A stretch of 36,277 nucleotides of DNA from contig DIPH01000008.1 of NCBI GenBank assembly GCA_002424045.1, forward strand, positions 351 to 36,627. Direction: 5' to 3'. The DNA comes from Firmicutes bacterium UBA5493 (GTDB lineage Bacteria > Bacillota > Limnochordia > Darwinibacteriales > Darwinibacteriaceae). Shown here one piece after another: positions 24,853 through 32,513 of this stretch; within the stretch, counting starts at the first letter, position 1; every line of letters begins with the position of its first letter. A model generated the notes under the pieces. That model ran no database searches. It was not told where the DNA came from and worked only from the letters and a program-made list of their open reading frames with translations. The position numbers and the translations under genes are program-made.

Positions 24853-25879
24853 GTGTCTTCCCTCCTTGTCTTGCTGTCTCTGGGATGCCTAGTTTTTGAT
24901 CATCATCCATAGAGTTAAACACATCTTCAATATAGCTGCCGTCAAGACTCTTAAAGATCTTATAGACACTACTGGTCTGTTTCATCCGAGGATTAGCAAT
25001 CTCTTCCATCACAATCCCCAGGCGCATAAAGCTAAAAACCGCGAGGAAAATCCCAATACCTGGGGCAAGAATCCACCACCAAGCGCCAAAGAGGAGAGCC
25101 CCGCCGCTTTGGGCATCTGCCAGCATTTTACCCCAGCTAATGGCGGTTGGATCGCCAAGACCCAAAAAGCTTAAGCCAGCTTCCGCCACCATGATACCTG
25201 CACTGCTCAGTGCCGTGCTCATAATAACCAAATGGGATGTTCCAGGCAAGATGTGCCTGATCATCACGTGCCAACGGCTCGCGCCTGCAAGTTCTGCCGC
25301 TTTCACATAGTTACTGTTCTTCAAAACCAAGACCAGCGAGCGGATGGTCCTAGCCAAACCGGTCCAACCCAAGGCCACAAAGATCAAGATGATGATCCAA
25401 AAGTCACGTCCCAAAACATTGGTAAGGACAATGACCAAGGGCAAGGTGGGAATCACCAACATAATGTCTACAATGCGCATGATCAAGGTATCGACGAAAC
25501 CTCCAAGGTATCCAGCCATTACCCCGAAAACAGAGCCTACAAAGGCAATACAGACACCCGATGTGACGCCCACAATCAGTGACACTCTGGTGCCATAAAC
25601 GAGCATGCTAAAAATGTCTTGCCCTGTATTAATGGTGGTTCCTAAGAGGTGCTTTGCGCTTGGAGCAAGCCCCTTTGTGGTACGTTCTGACACATCATAG
25701 GGGTTATATGGGGCAATTATTGGTGCAAAAATCGCCACCAGGATCAAAAAACTCACCAGGATCAGGCCCACTTTACCCTGTTTATGACTCCACAGACGCT
25801 TGATGAACAATCCGGTGTTCTTGATCCTTTTGACAAGTCCCCTTTGGAATCGTTTGTGCATCGGCTGCTTTGTTCTCAT
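24830..25879 (-). CDS. oppC: Oligopeptide ABC transporter permease OppC
   Basis: Inner-membrane permease, 349 residues. After a cytoplasmic N-terminus and first helix, the family motif PYNPYDVSERT leads to five more helices. The EAA loop is AAELAGASRWHVMIRHILPG. About 60 residues follow the last helix (FKSLDGSYIEDVF to the end), longer than usual for OppC and hydrophilic. ATG at 25879 overlaps the OppB stop as ATGA, with AGGTGA upstream. Forms the channel with OppB. Confidence 0.94.
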   Translation of the reverse strand: MRTKQPMHKRFQRGLVKRIKNTGLFIKRLWSHKQGKVGLILVSFLILVAIFAPIIAPYNPYDVSERTTKGLAPSAKHLLGTTINTGQDIFSMLVYGTRVSLIVGVTSGVCIAFVGSVFGVMAGYLGGFVDTLIMRIVDIMLVIPTLPLVIVLTNVLGRDFWIIILIFVALGWTGLARTIRSLVLVLKNSNYVKAAELAGASRWHVMIRHILPGTSHLVIMSTALSSAGIMVAEAGLSFLGLGDPTAISWGKMLADAQSGGALLFGAWWWILAPGIGIFLAVFSFMRLGIVMEEIANPRMKQTSSVYKIFKSLDGSYIEDVFNSMDDDQKLGIPETARQGGKTHGTHLEA

Positions 25880-26874
25880 CGTTTATCACCTACCGTCACC
25901 CTAGGATCCAGTAGAACATAGACCAAGTCTGTCACTAGGATTGCAAAGATTGTAAAGCCAGAGAGAAGCAACATAATCCCCATCATCAAGGGATAGTCGT
26001 TGGAGTTGTTGGCCTCTAAAAACAAAGTCCCCATGCCATTCCAGTTAAAGACTTGCTCAATAACGACCTGCCCTCCAATGAGACCACTAATACTCATACC
26101 TAGTGATGTAACAATGGGTAACATGGAGTTTCGCAAGATATGCTTGTAGCGAATGGTGCTTTGTTTGAGCCCCTTAGCCCTGGCTGTTAGAACAAAATCC
26201 TCGTTTGTAACTGCAATTACTGCGTTACGCGTTCCTTGGGCATAGCTGATGATGCTTCCCACCACCATGCTCAAGACCGGCAGGGCTGCATTTTGGGCTA
26301 CCCTGCGAATGCCCTCCCAGGTCCAGGTGAAACCCGAAACCATAGTCGAATCGGTATAGGCGGGGAAGATCTCCAGCTCAAATCCTAAATAGAAGGACAG
26401 GATCAGAGCGATAAAAAACGCTGGTAGAGCAACCATGATGGTGGAGGCATTGAGCAACATCGTATCCTGCCAACGACCCCGCTTCACCGCGGCTAATACG
26501 CCGAACAAGATACCTATAGTAACGCCAATGAGCATGGTACTCACCGATAACACCAAGGTCCACGGCAAACGTTCCAAAATCAGGTCGATGACAGCGGGAG
26601 AACCTGGGCGGAACGATGTCCCCAAATCTCCCTGAAACAGTCCCTTGAGGTAATTCATGTACTGCTGCCCAGTCGATACATGAAACCCATACTGCTGCCT
26701 TGTTACTTGTTTGATGATCTCATACTCAATTTCACTCATATTCCCCTGGGGAGGATAATAGCGTTCAGCGGGATCATCCACACCAATACGGGGAATAAAA
26801 AAGTTCAGCGTGATAACCACCGCAAACACAAAGAGCGAATACAAAATGCGTTTGATCACATAGGTGTACTTCAT
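25876..26874 (-). CDS. oppB: Oligopeptide ABC transporter permease OppB
   Basis: Inner-membrane permease, 332 residues, with an N-terminal helix, a long periplasmic loop containing YGFHVSTGQQYMNYLKGLFQGDLGTSF (read in pieces, QQYMNYLKGLFQGDLG is the family mark) and the EAA loop ARAKGLKQSTIRYKHILRNS. ATG 26874 has AGGTG with a 6-base gap, two bases past the binding-protein stop region. Channel partner of OppC. Confidence 0.94.
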   Translation of the reverse strand: MKYTYVIKRILYSLFVFAVVITLNFFIPRIGVDDPAERYYPPQGNMSEIEYEIIKQVTRQQYGFHVSTGQQYMNYLKGLFQGDLGTSFRPGSPAVIDLILERLPWTLVLSVSTMLIGVTIGILFGVLAAVKRGRWQDTMLLNASTIMVALPAFFIALILSFYLGFELEIFPAYTDSTMVSGFTWTWEGIRRVAQNAALPVLSMVVGSIISYAQGTRNAVIAVTNEDFVLTARAKGLKQSTIRYKHILRNSMLPIVTSLGMSISGLIGGQVVIEQVFNWNGMGTLFLEANNSNDYPLMMGIMLLLSGFTIFAILVTDLVYVLLDPRVTVGDKR

Positions 26875-26878
26875 AGTC

Positions 26879-28741
26879 TCACCTGCCCCCCTTGGTTTTC
26901 CGCAAATTCTCCAGAGATTCCGTGTTCATAACGGTGGCACCCTCGACCACCCTGAATCCTTCAAAACGGTCTGTTCTAGCCACAGATATGACATTGGGTG
27001 TATAGAGAGGAACCTTGTAGTATTCCTCGGCAATCATGGGTTGGATCCTCTTAATGAGGTCGTACTTGGTATTCAAATCCAACGTAAACCGCATTTCGTG
27101 GATACCATTGTTCAGCTCTTCGTTCACCAAACGTCCGTAATTGGAGGTACGCCCTAAGGTCTGGAAATGGGCTGGGTACATAATATCCACGTTGGAAAGG
27201 GAGAATGTGACGCCATGCAATGTCATGTCAAAACGGCTTGTGTACAGATAGGTAGATTCAGGCTGGGTACCCTTGGCCGCATACTTCACTTCAATTCCAA
27301 TCTTCTGAAGTTGAATCTGTAAAAACGAGATCACATCCTGCTCCCCAGGGGAGCCTAAAATCTGAAAACTAATGCGCTGGTCACCTAGGAGCCTGTAGCC
27401 ATCGCCATCTTTTTCAGGGACGATGGAGTCTAGTATTGCATTGGCTTCCTCAATTCTCGTAGAGTAATCGGCAGGTAGACTGTCGGCCGCTGGATTATAA
27501 AACTCCTCCAACGAAGCGCTCATTAACCCTGCGCTAGCTGGGAGACCCGCTCCGTCCAACACCCTTGCAATGAGTTCTTCTTGGTTGATGGCCAAGGCCA
27601 TAGCTTTACGGAAATCCCTGTTCTGCAAGAGATCCCGCATGGGATTTCGCTCACTAGAAACCGGGTTGAGGTTAAAGACCAGTGTCTGGGTGAATTGACC
27701 TGGCGCGTTGGAAACAAATAGATCGTCTTCGTTTTCGAAGAGCCTGAGGTAATTGGAACTCACCGAAGAACTTAACACATCGATATGGCCCTTGAGCAGG
27801 GCGTAGATGGCCACGTTAATCTCCTGATACAAGACATACTTGATGGTATCAATCCCAATTAGGGGACTACCGTCTTCTTTGGTGCGATGATAGTCTTTTC
27901 TCCTGTGCAAGATGATCTGTTGGCTACCAGACTCCTCAGCATCTAACACCCATCGTCCACTGCCCACAGGATGACTGTAATGGTAGAGGATTTCCTCGTT
28001 CGGCGAGGTGCTGTTGAGCTGGCTCTCCCTGGTGACAACAGGTTTCCATACATGCTCTGGTAGAATCAACACGGAGGTAAAGAGGGGCGTGACAGAACCC
28101 AAAACCTTGTTGACATGAAGATAAATCACAGTATCCTTATCTTCCATGGGTATCTCATAGCCCTGCCTTGCAGCGCCGTGATCATAGGTAAACAAACCCT
28201 GCTGGGTCAAAACTCCATTTGTATACTTATGCCTCAGGTCACTTGTCCAGGCCAAGGCCCCGGCATGGTTAGAAAGTTGATTATTAGTGGCAATATCAAA
28301 GGAATAATAGATATCTTCAACAGTCAAAGGCTCCCCGTCGCTCCAGGTGATAGTATCATGAATAATCACTTTAACGGCCAGAAACTCCTGCTCGGGGTCA
28401 CCATAAATCTCTTCTAGACGGGCGTAATCGATGGAACCATCTTCTGTAAGGATAGGCTCACCGTCTTCGTCAACATAGTACCACTCGCGGCCAATGGCCG
28501 GGAGGTAGTTGCCACTATCCTCGTCATAAACAAATAAAGAGTCATAAAGCATACCGGCGATGGTCGGAGCAATACCCTCCCTAGAGAGCCAAGGCATATA
28601 GGCTGAGGGAAAGGATGTTTGTACTGTTCCCACATAGAGCGTATTCTCATCTGGCCTGTAACTGTGGCCCGGACTTTCACACCCTACCAAAGGTATAATA
28701 ATAATGCTCACCAAAATGAGGAGCATTAGTCTTTTTGCCAT
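26879..28741 (-). CDS. Oligopeptide-binding lipoprotein (OppA/family 5 solute-binding protein)
   Basis: Captures peptides, or another family 5 ligand, for OppBCDF. 620 residues, a lipoprotein: hydrophobic signal with lipobox PLVGC, Cys21. Family 5 features include ITWSDGEPLTVEDIYYSFD, AMALAINQEELI and SRFDMTLHGVTFSLS. Long acidic insertions (YVDEDGEPILTEDGS) make it larger than typical OppA. The ATG at 28741 has GAGGTG with a 6-base gap; the 17 codons upstream in frame run through the intercistronic hairpin and are rejected. Ligand cannot be read from sequence. Confidence 0.93.
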   Translation of the reverse strand: MAKRLMLLILVSIIIIPLVGCESPGHSYRPDENTLYVGTVQTSFPSAYMPWLSREGIAPTIAGMLYDSLFVYDEDSGNYLPAIGREWYYVDEDGEPILTEDGSIDYARLEEIYGDPEQEFLAVKVIIHDTITWSDGEPLTVEDIYYSFDIATNNQLSNHAGALAWTSDLRHKYTNGVLTQQGLFTYDHGAARQGYEIPMEDKDTVIYLHVNKVLGSVTPLFTSVLILPEHVWKPVVTRESQLNSTSPNEEILYHYSHPVGSGRWVLDAEESGSQQIILHRRKDYHRTKEDGSPLIGIDTIKYVLYQEINVAIYALLKGHIDVLSSSVSSNYLRLFENEDDLFVSNAPGQFTQTLVFNLNPVSSERNPMRDLLQNRDFRKAMALAINQEELIARVLDGAGLPASAGLMSASLEEFYNPAADSLPADYSTRIEEANAILDSIVPEKDGDGYRLLGDQRISFQILGSPGEQDVISFLQIQLQKIGIEVKYAAKGTQPESTYLYTSRFDMTLHGVTFSLSNVDIMYPAHFQTLGRTSNYGRLVNEELNNGIHEMRFTLDLNTKYDLIKRIQPMIAEEYYKVPLYTPNVISVARTDRFEGFRVVEGATVMNTESLENLRKTKGGR

Positions 28742-28756
28742 AACATTCACCTCGTT

Positions 28757-28796
28757 AAAAGGCTTTGAGGCAGCAAAGTACTGCCACCTCAAAGCC
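28757..28796 (-). terminator. Strong intercistronic stem-loop before the peptide-binding protein gene
   Basis: On the minus strand GGCTTTGAGG and CCTCAAAGCC enclose a second short stem (GGCAG/CTGCC), then TTTT. It looks like a partial terminator placed just ahead of the ribosome binding site of the binding-protein gene. It could reduce read-through into the transporter or protect the upstream mRNA. Confidence 0.7.
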
Positions 28797-28802
28797 CCGT
28801 CG

Positions 28803-30134
28803 TTACTTTGTTAGTAGGAAGCTATAATTTGTGCCACTGATGTCAAATGTCATGTTCAATCCAGTGGGCCAAATGTCGCCGACTCTCACCGCCGCATCTT
28901 CAGCGTTTAAGGTAATCATGTACGACATAGGTCCGGCGGTAATTGTAAAGAGACCGGCCTCACTTACCAGCACCAAATCTCCTTCTTGATCAAGAATCTC
29001 TAGAGTATAGGTCCCATCTGCCTCAAGTTGCATATTAGCCGCATAGGCTTCGTTCACCATGGTGCCACCAGAAAATTGGCCTTGTATGGCTACATCATAA
29101 AAATTCCACTGCTGAGCGTCAAAGGATGCCTTTAGCACATACCCTTCCTTGGTGCCTGTAGTCGAAAGTTCTTGCCCTTCCTTAGTAAAGGTGATGGTTC
29201 CTTGGGTCACCTCAAAGGTGCCCTCTTCCCTATAAGACCCATCTTCCGCGGAGGATGTAAAGGTGTATCCCCCAAAGTAATCAAGATCTAAAAGGGCCCG
29301 TACTCCAGCTTCGTTTTGTGCATGCCATGTTCCAGCATGCTCCGCTGTGGTTGCCACCCTGAAAAGGACCTTTGTTCGATCTACCGTATTCTTGGGCTTC
29401 ACATCAAGCTCAAGTGCGCCATCTTCTAGGATAGAGCCCATGAGCTCTTCCTCGCCTTCGGGGGTGATCAGCATATTTCCACCTGAAACACGGAAACTGC
29501 CCTTTTCTTCGTAAACAGGTAGTCCTTCCCCTAAGGCGTAATCGCTGACAAGCTTATACCTAGCCCCTGCGCCAAGGTCAAGTACATAGTCATACTTCAC
29601 CCCATCTACACTCTGGTAGCCTAGATACGTGTCATAATACTCTTCATACACATACTTATCAGCCATTAGATAGTAGACAATTTCCGGATTCTCCTCATCT
29701 TCCTTCTCGAAGGAAATGTTGGCTGAACCATAGGGCAAAGTGGAACGGAAGATCAGATTCGGACCGACTCTTTCGAAGGTTGCTGTCTTCGAGTGCTCGG
29801 GTGTTGAGTCCGAATAGATCATTAAGTAAGTGCCATCTAATTCTCCAATTGTCCCGCTACCGCGATCATCACTAAACTGACGATTGGCCGAGAGCACAAA
29901 GGTGTTATCCTCGCGAATTCGCAAGTAAAATTTCAGGGCCATGCCCAGATCGGTTATGTCAATGGCGTAGTCACCGTGAAGTTCAAATGTTTCCTCCGCT
30001 TTTTGTGGTTGTTCTTGGCTTTGTACCGTGTCTACAACTGGTTCCTCTGGCTTGGATTGACCGCAGGCGCTCAAGAGCGACATAACTCCAATCAGCAAAA
30101 TAGCCATCGTCATACGGATTACTTTACGTCTCAC
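28803..30134 (-). CDS. Lipoprotein with repeated lipocalin-like modules
   Basis: 443 residues, a lipoprotein with lipobox LLSAC (Cys24). After a Glu/Gln-rich linker it holds about four copies of a beta-rich module. The clearest shared core is a GxF/YxxxGxxLxITPEGxxxxxGSxxxDGxxxxxVKP pattern (GSFRVSGGNMLITPEGEE here), which reappears in the protein at 30934-31638 as GAYTIDGSKLVITPEGQD. The modules carry repeated Y/T-rich strands but no catalytic motif. GTG start at 30134 after GGAGGGG with an 8-base gap. It sits between the flavin-fold gene and the peptide transporter in one operon. Function unknown; ligand binding at the cell surface is a guess from the fold pattern. Confidence 0.78.
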   Translation of the reverse strand: MRRKVIRMTMAILLIGVMSLLSACGQSKPEEPVVDTVQSQEQPQKAEETFELHGDYAIDITDLGMALKFYLRIREDNTFVLSANRQFSDDRGSGTIGELDGTYLMIYSDSTPEHSKTATFERVGPNLIFRSTLPYGSANISFEKEDEENPEIVYYLMADKYVYEEYYDTYLGYQSVDGVKYDYVLDLGAGARYKLVSDYALGEGLPVYEEKGSFRVSGGNMLITPEGEEELMGSILEDGALELDVKPKNTVDRTKVLFRVATTAEHAGTWHAQNEAGVRALLDLDYFGGYTFTSSAEDGSYREEGTFEVTQGTITFTKEGQELSTTGTKEGYVLKASFDAQQWNFYDVAIQGQFSGGTMVNEAYAANMQLEADGTYTLEILDQEGDLVLVSEAGLFTITAGPMSYMITLNAEDAAVRVGDIWPTGLNMTFDISGTNYSFLLTK

Positions 30135-30155
30135 CTAACCACCCCTCCAGGTCTG

Positions 30156-30177
30156 GGGCTCGGCTAAAACCGAGCCC
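30156..30177 (-). repeat. Intercistronic stem-loop without U tract
   Basis: GGGCTCGG and CCGAGCCC around a 6-base centre, between the flavin-fold gene and the lipoprotein gene. No T run follows, so mRNA processing or stability is more likely than termination. Confidence 0.6.
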
Positions 30178-30187
30178 AACCCTCTCT

Positions 30188-30856
30188 CTAATAAGGAAAC
30201 TGAAGCTTTGTTCCAAAGCCTTCCCGTGATGCAGAATTATCGAAGATCTCTTCAATATCAAAGACATAGGCTGGATACTTGAGCCAGCGGCTTTTATCGG
30301 GTCTGTGATATACGTCATGCTGGGCATTGATAAACTGTTGATAGATTTCCCGTTTGCCGGATTCTGCCTCATCGAAAATGCGAACCTTGCCCCTCAGCTC
30401 GTAGGAGATCATGGGCGGTTGGTAGTAAAGGAGCGTGGCCTCTGGATTTGCCCTGAGATTATCCCAGCTATGATCTTTGGCCATTTCTAAGCTTCCCACC
30501 CTAGTAAAGTCAACACGATGATGCATATCGGCATGATAGATCTGTTCCACCAGGAGCTTTAGACCTCTTTCGCTATGTGCTTTGTCATCACCGTCATAAG
30601 CATCAATATGCTTCATGTATGCTTCTAAAGCTTCTTCTAAATACTCTTCCTTAGGAATAAAACCTACGCCTTTAATACTTGCATTGAGGCCAGCTGGGCC
30701 GTGGGAAACTAAGGCTGGATTATGAGAACAAAAACTTAAAAACACCTTGTCTCTAGACATTTCCTTTCCTTCATGCAGCTGCATTACCGTATTGGCACGG
30801 GTGTTAAAGGCCCAGCGGAAGAAGGCTTCTGCTGTTTTGGTCGTTTTCTCTGTCAT
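30188..30856 (-). CDS. PNPOx-like split-barrel flavin-fold protein (tentative)
   Basis: 222 residues, cytoplasmic. The segment from VDFTRVGSLEMAKDHSWDNL through NPEATLLYYQPPMISYELRG to VRIFDE has the strand order of pyridoxamine 5'-phosphate oxidase-like flavin-binding split barrels, where a substrate-facing TVGS-like strand precedes a NPxxxLLxxxP...ELRGxV hairpin. The N-terminal 90 residues are helical and not recognised. ATG at 30856 has AGGAGG with an 8-base gap. It is the second gene of the long operon. A general flavin or haem reductase role is possible; no specific reaction is claimed. Confidence 0.6.
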   Translation of the reverse strand: MTEKTTKTAEAFFRWAFNTRANTVMQLHEGKEMSRDKVFLSFCSHNPALVSHGPAGLNASIKGVGFIPKEEYLEEALEAYMKHIDAYDGDDKAHSERGLKLLVEQIYHADMHHRVDFTRVGSLEMAKDHSWDNLRANPEATLLYYQPPMISYELRGKVRIFDEAESGKREIYQQFINAQHDVYHRPDKSRWLKYPAYVFDIEEIFDNSASREGFGTKLQFPY

Positions 30857-30884
30857 TGACTAATCCTCCTAGAATGTTTTGTAT

Positions 30885-30926
30885 AACAAAAGGTCTAGAA
30901 AGCGGACATCTGCATTCTAAGACCTT
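30885..30926 (-). terminator. Intercistronic terminator-like stem-loop after the first gene of the operon
   Basis: AAGGTCTTAGAA pairs with TTCTAGACCTT (one bulged T), followed by TTGTTAT. It lies between the secreted repeat protein and the flavin-fold gene. The U tract is weak, so partial read-through is likely, giving high expression of the first gene. Confidence 0.55.
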
Positions 30927-30933
30927 CATGCTT

Positions 30934-31638
30934 TTACCTCGCCAGTTCGATTTCCATACGCATACCCATCATCGCTGAAACGACGAAAGGAGCTTTTACT
31001 TTGCCGTCCTGTACGTTACCAACAAAGGTTGTGTCAGTATCAGTAGCCCTAAAGGTGAGTTCTGCACCATTTACGCTGTAAACTCCGTCTTCATGTACGG
31101 CTGCGGAGTCATTACCAGGAACCGCTATGTAAAAATACTGACCTTGGTACGTTAAGTACAAAGTGGCTTCCACAACTGTGGGTCCTTGTAGTGTCGCGGT
31201 ATAAACTCCCGCTACAGCGATATTCGAGGGGACCAGAGTTGATTCTGTGCGTCTGCTGGCCATTTGTGACGGTTTTACTTGGGTGGTAATAGAACCATCA
31301 TTGTTCAGGCTACCCTCTATGGGGTCCTGTCCTTCAGGGGTAATTACAAGTTTGCTCCCGTCAATTGTGTAGGCTCCCATTTCCACAAACTCGTAGAGTG
31401 CATCACCCATAATGAAATAACTCTTAAGCTCATAGCTGTCATCAGCCTTCAGTTCCACAGAATACGTATAGGTTACTTGGCCACTCATTCCAGCTGTCTC
31501 GTGTCCCCCTGCATAAACCCCAACATGCTCACTTGCTGCTTGTACTGCTCCGCCTGCCATCGTCGCACACGCTAACAACATTGCAATCAGAACTACACTG
31601 AAAAATACTTGTTTTGAATTGACTCGCGGTTGGTACAT
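30934..31638 (-). CDS. Secreted repeat-module protein, relative of the neighbouring lipoprotein
   Basis: About 234 residues, exported. The signal region contains both a possible lipobox (LLAC, Cys24) and a signal peptidase I site (VQA), so anchoring is unclear. Two beta-rich modules follow. The first holds GAYTIDGSKLVITPEGQD...GSLNNDGSI...VKPS and the second DGVYSVNGAELTFR, the same pattern as in the 28803-30134 lipoprotein. ATG 31638 lies 11 bases after GGAGG. A GTG two codons earlier (31644) has a 5-base gap and is equally possible. First gene behind a consensus promoter, followed by a terminator-like hairpin. Function unknown. Confidence 0.75.
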   Translation of the reverse strand: MYQPRVNSKQVFFSVVLIAMLLACATMAGGAVQAASEHVGVYAGGHETAGMSGQVTYTYSVELKADDSYELKSYFIMGDALYEFVEMGAYTIDGSKLVITPEGQDPIEGSLNNDGSITTQVKPSQMASRRTESTLVPSNIAVAGVYTATLQGPTVVEATLYLTYQGQYFYIAVPGNDSAAVHEDGVYSVNGAELTFRATDTDTTFVGNVQDGKVKAPFVVSAMMGMRMEIELAR

Positions 31639-31671
31639 ACCCACTTCACCCTCCACCTTATTTTATTAATA

Positions 31672-31700
31672 AGTATAATTTAACAAGTTCCCATTGTCAA
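31672..31700 (-). promoter_or_regulatory. Consensus sigma-A promoter of the repeat-protein/oligopeptide transporter operon
   Basis: TTGACA (31695-31700), exactly 17 bases, TATACT (31672-31677); five-of-six match in the -10 and perfect -35. The leader to the first gene is only about 25 bases. The strongest promoter seen in the window. Confidence 0.85.
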
Positions 31701-31871
31701 CAAAATATCCCTCCTTATCGGGGAAACTCGCCCTTTTTACCACCCTCCATAGCGATAATTTTTAATCTGACTTCCTAGTTTGTTCAAAAATCGCAACGCG
31801 TGCTGTCCTGCAATTGCCACACTTCAGTGTATAGATACGTTTGCGAAACATAGTACTATATTCAGGCAACC

Positions 31872-31917
31872 AAAAAGAAGGCAGCCATCTACCTCCCTAA
31901 CAGTGGTAGTGGCTGCC
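31872..31917 (-). terminator. Strong rho-independent terminator after the MBL-fold remnant
   Basis: On the minus strand GGCAGCCA ... TGGCTGCC, extended by an inner CTACC/GGTAG stem, then TTCTTTTT. It separates the remnant from the operon promoter at 31672. Confidence 0.9.
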
Positions 31918-31947
31918 TTTGCAAAAAAAGCGCTGCTCGCTCTCTAC

Positions 31948-32259
31948 CTAATGCCCCGAGAAAAACTGAACTCGGTCATGTTTGGCTATGGAGCGAAAGT
32001 TTTCAATCAGCACATCTAAGTTTTGACTAAACTCGGCGCCACCCATAGGCTCGCCATGGCTGGGAATGCCTAAGGAAGGATGCAAATCCCTCAAAAGCTT
32101 CACCGAATTCTCCGTAGCCTCCCAGTCTGTGGTAGGATGCTTCGGCGGTCCGCTGATTCTACCCTCTTCCACAACAGAGCCCAGAGATTCGTGCGTGGTG
32201 AGAGTAAAGGCATCCCCAACAAGAAGGGTCTTATTCACCGTATTAGTAATATTATCCTG
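31948..32259 (-). pseudogene. 5'-truncated metallo-beta-lactamase-fold hydrolase remnant
   Basis: An open frame of about 104 codons matches only the C-terminal third of MBL-fold hydrolases. LLVGDAFTLTTHESL corresponds to the L(F)VGDAF strand after the third zinc-ligand region, then SGPPKHPTTDWEATENSVKLL and LGIPSHGEPMGG (the final metal-binding SHG/GHG loop). The HxHxDH region and the whole N-terminal half are missing; a TAG lies just upstream (32260-32262). The terminators on both sides are intact. It is a decayed gene rather than a short functional one. Confidence 0.78.
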
Positions 32260-32279
32260 CTAGCGAGGATCCCAGGTGC

Positions 32280-32314
32280 AACAAAGGGGCGTGCTAAGCA
32301 TTGTAGCGCGCCCC
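32280..32314 (-). terminator. Terminator after the radical SAM/small membrane protein operon
   Basis: GGGGCG-C-GCT pairs with AGC-A-CGCCCC (one mismatch) around a 9-base loop, followed by TTTGTT. It lies about 30 bases past the stop of the small membrane protein. Confidence 0.7.
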
Positions 32315-32342
32315 CAGCCTCACCCCTGCTCTTTATCTAACC

Positions 32343-32513
32343 TTACTGCGTTTTTTCTTCTTTCGTAGCGAATGCCAAGTACAGTCCTACGATAACCTTA
32401 ATAATCTGGTACCAAATTGGTCCTTGACCCAATGGAAATGCGTCCAGAAAACCTAAAACGCCCATAACAACAAGAATCCATCCCAACACAATCAATTTCA
32501 TTTTATTGTTCAT
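32343..32513 (-). CDS. 56-residue two-helix membrane protein
   Basis: A small gene that starts with ATG at 32513, overlapping the radical SAM stop as ATGA, with AAAGGAGG 7 bases upstream, a near-ideal site. It encodes one N-terminal helix (MKLIVLGWILVVMGVLGFLD), a short PLGQGP turn and a second helix (IWYQIIKVIVGLYLAF), ending in a charged KEEKTQ tail. Strong translation signals and coupling argue that it is real. No family recognised. It probably works with, or is controlled with, the radical SAM protein. Confidence 0.8.
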   Translation of the reverse strand: MNNKMKLIVLGWILVVMGVLGFLDAFPLGQGPIWYQIIKVIVGLYLAFATKEEKTQ

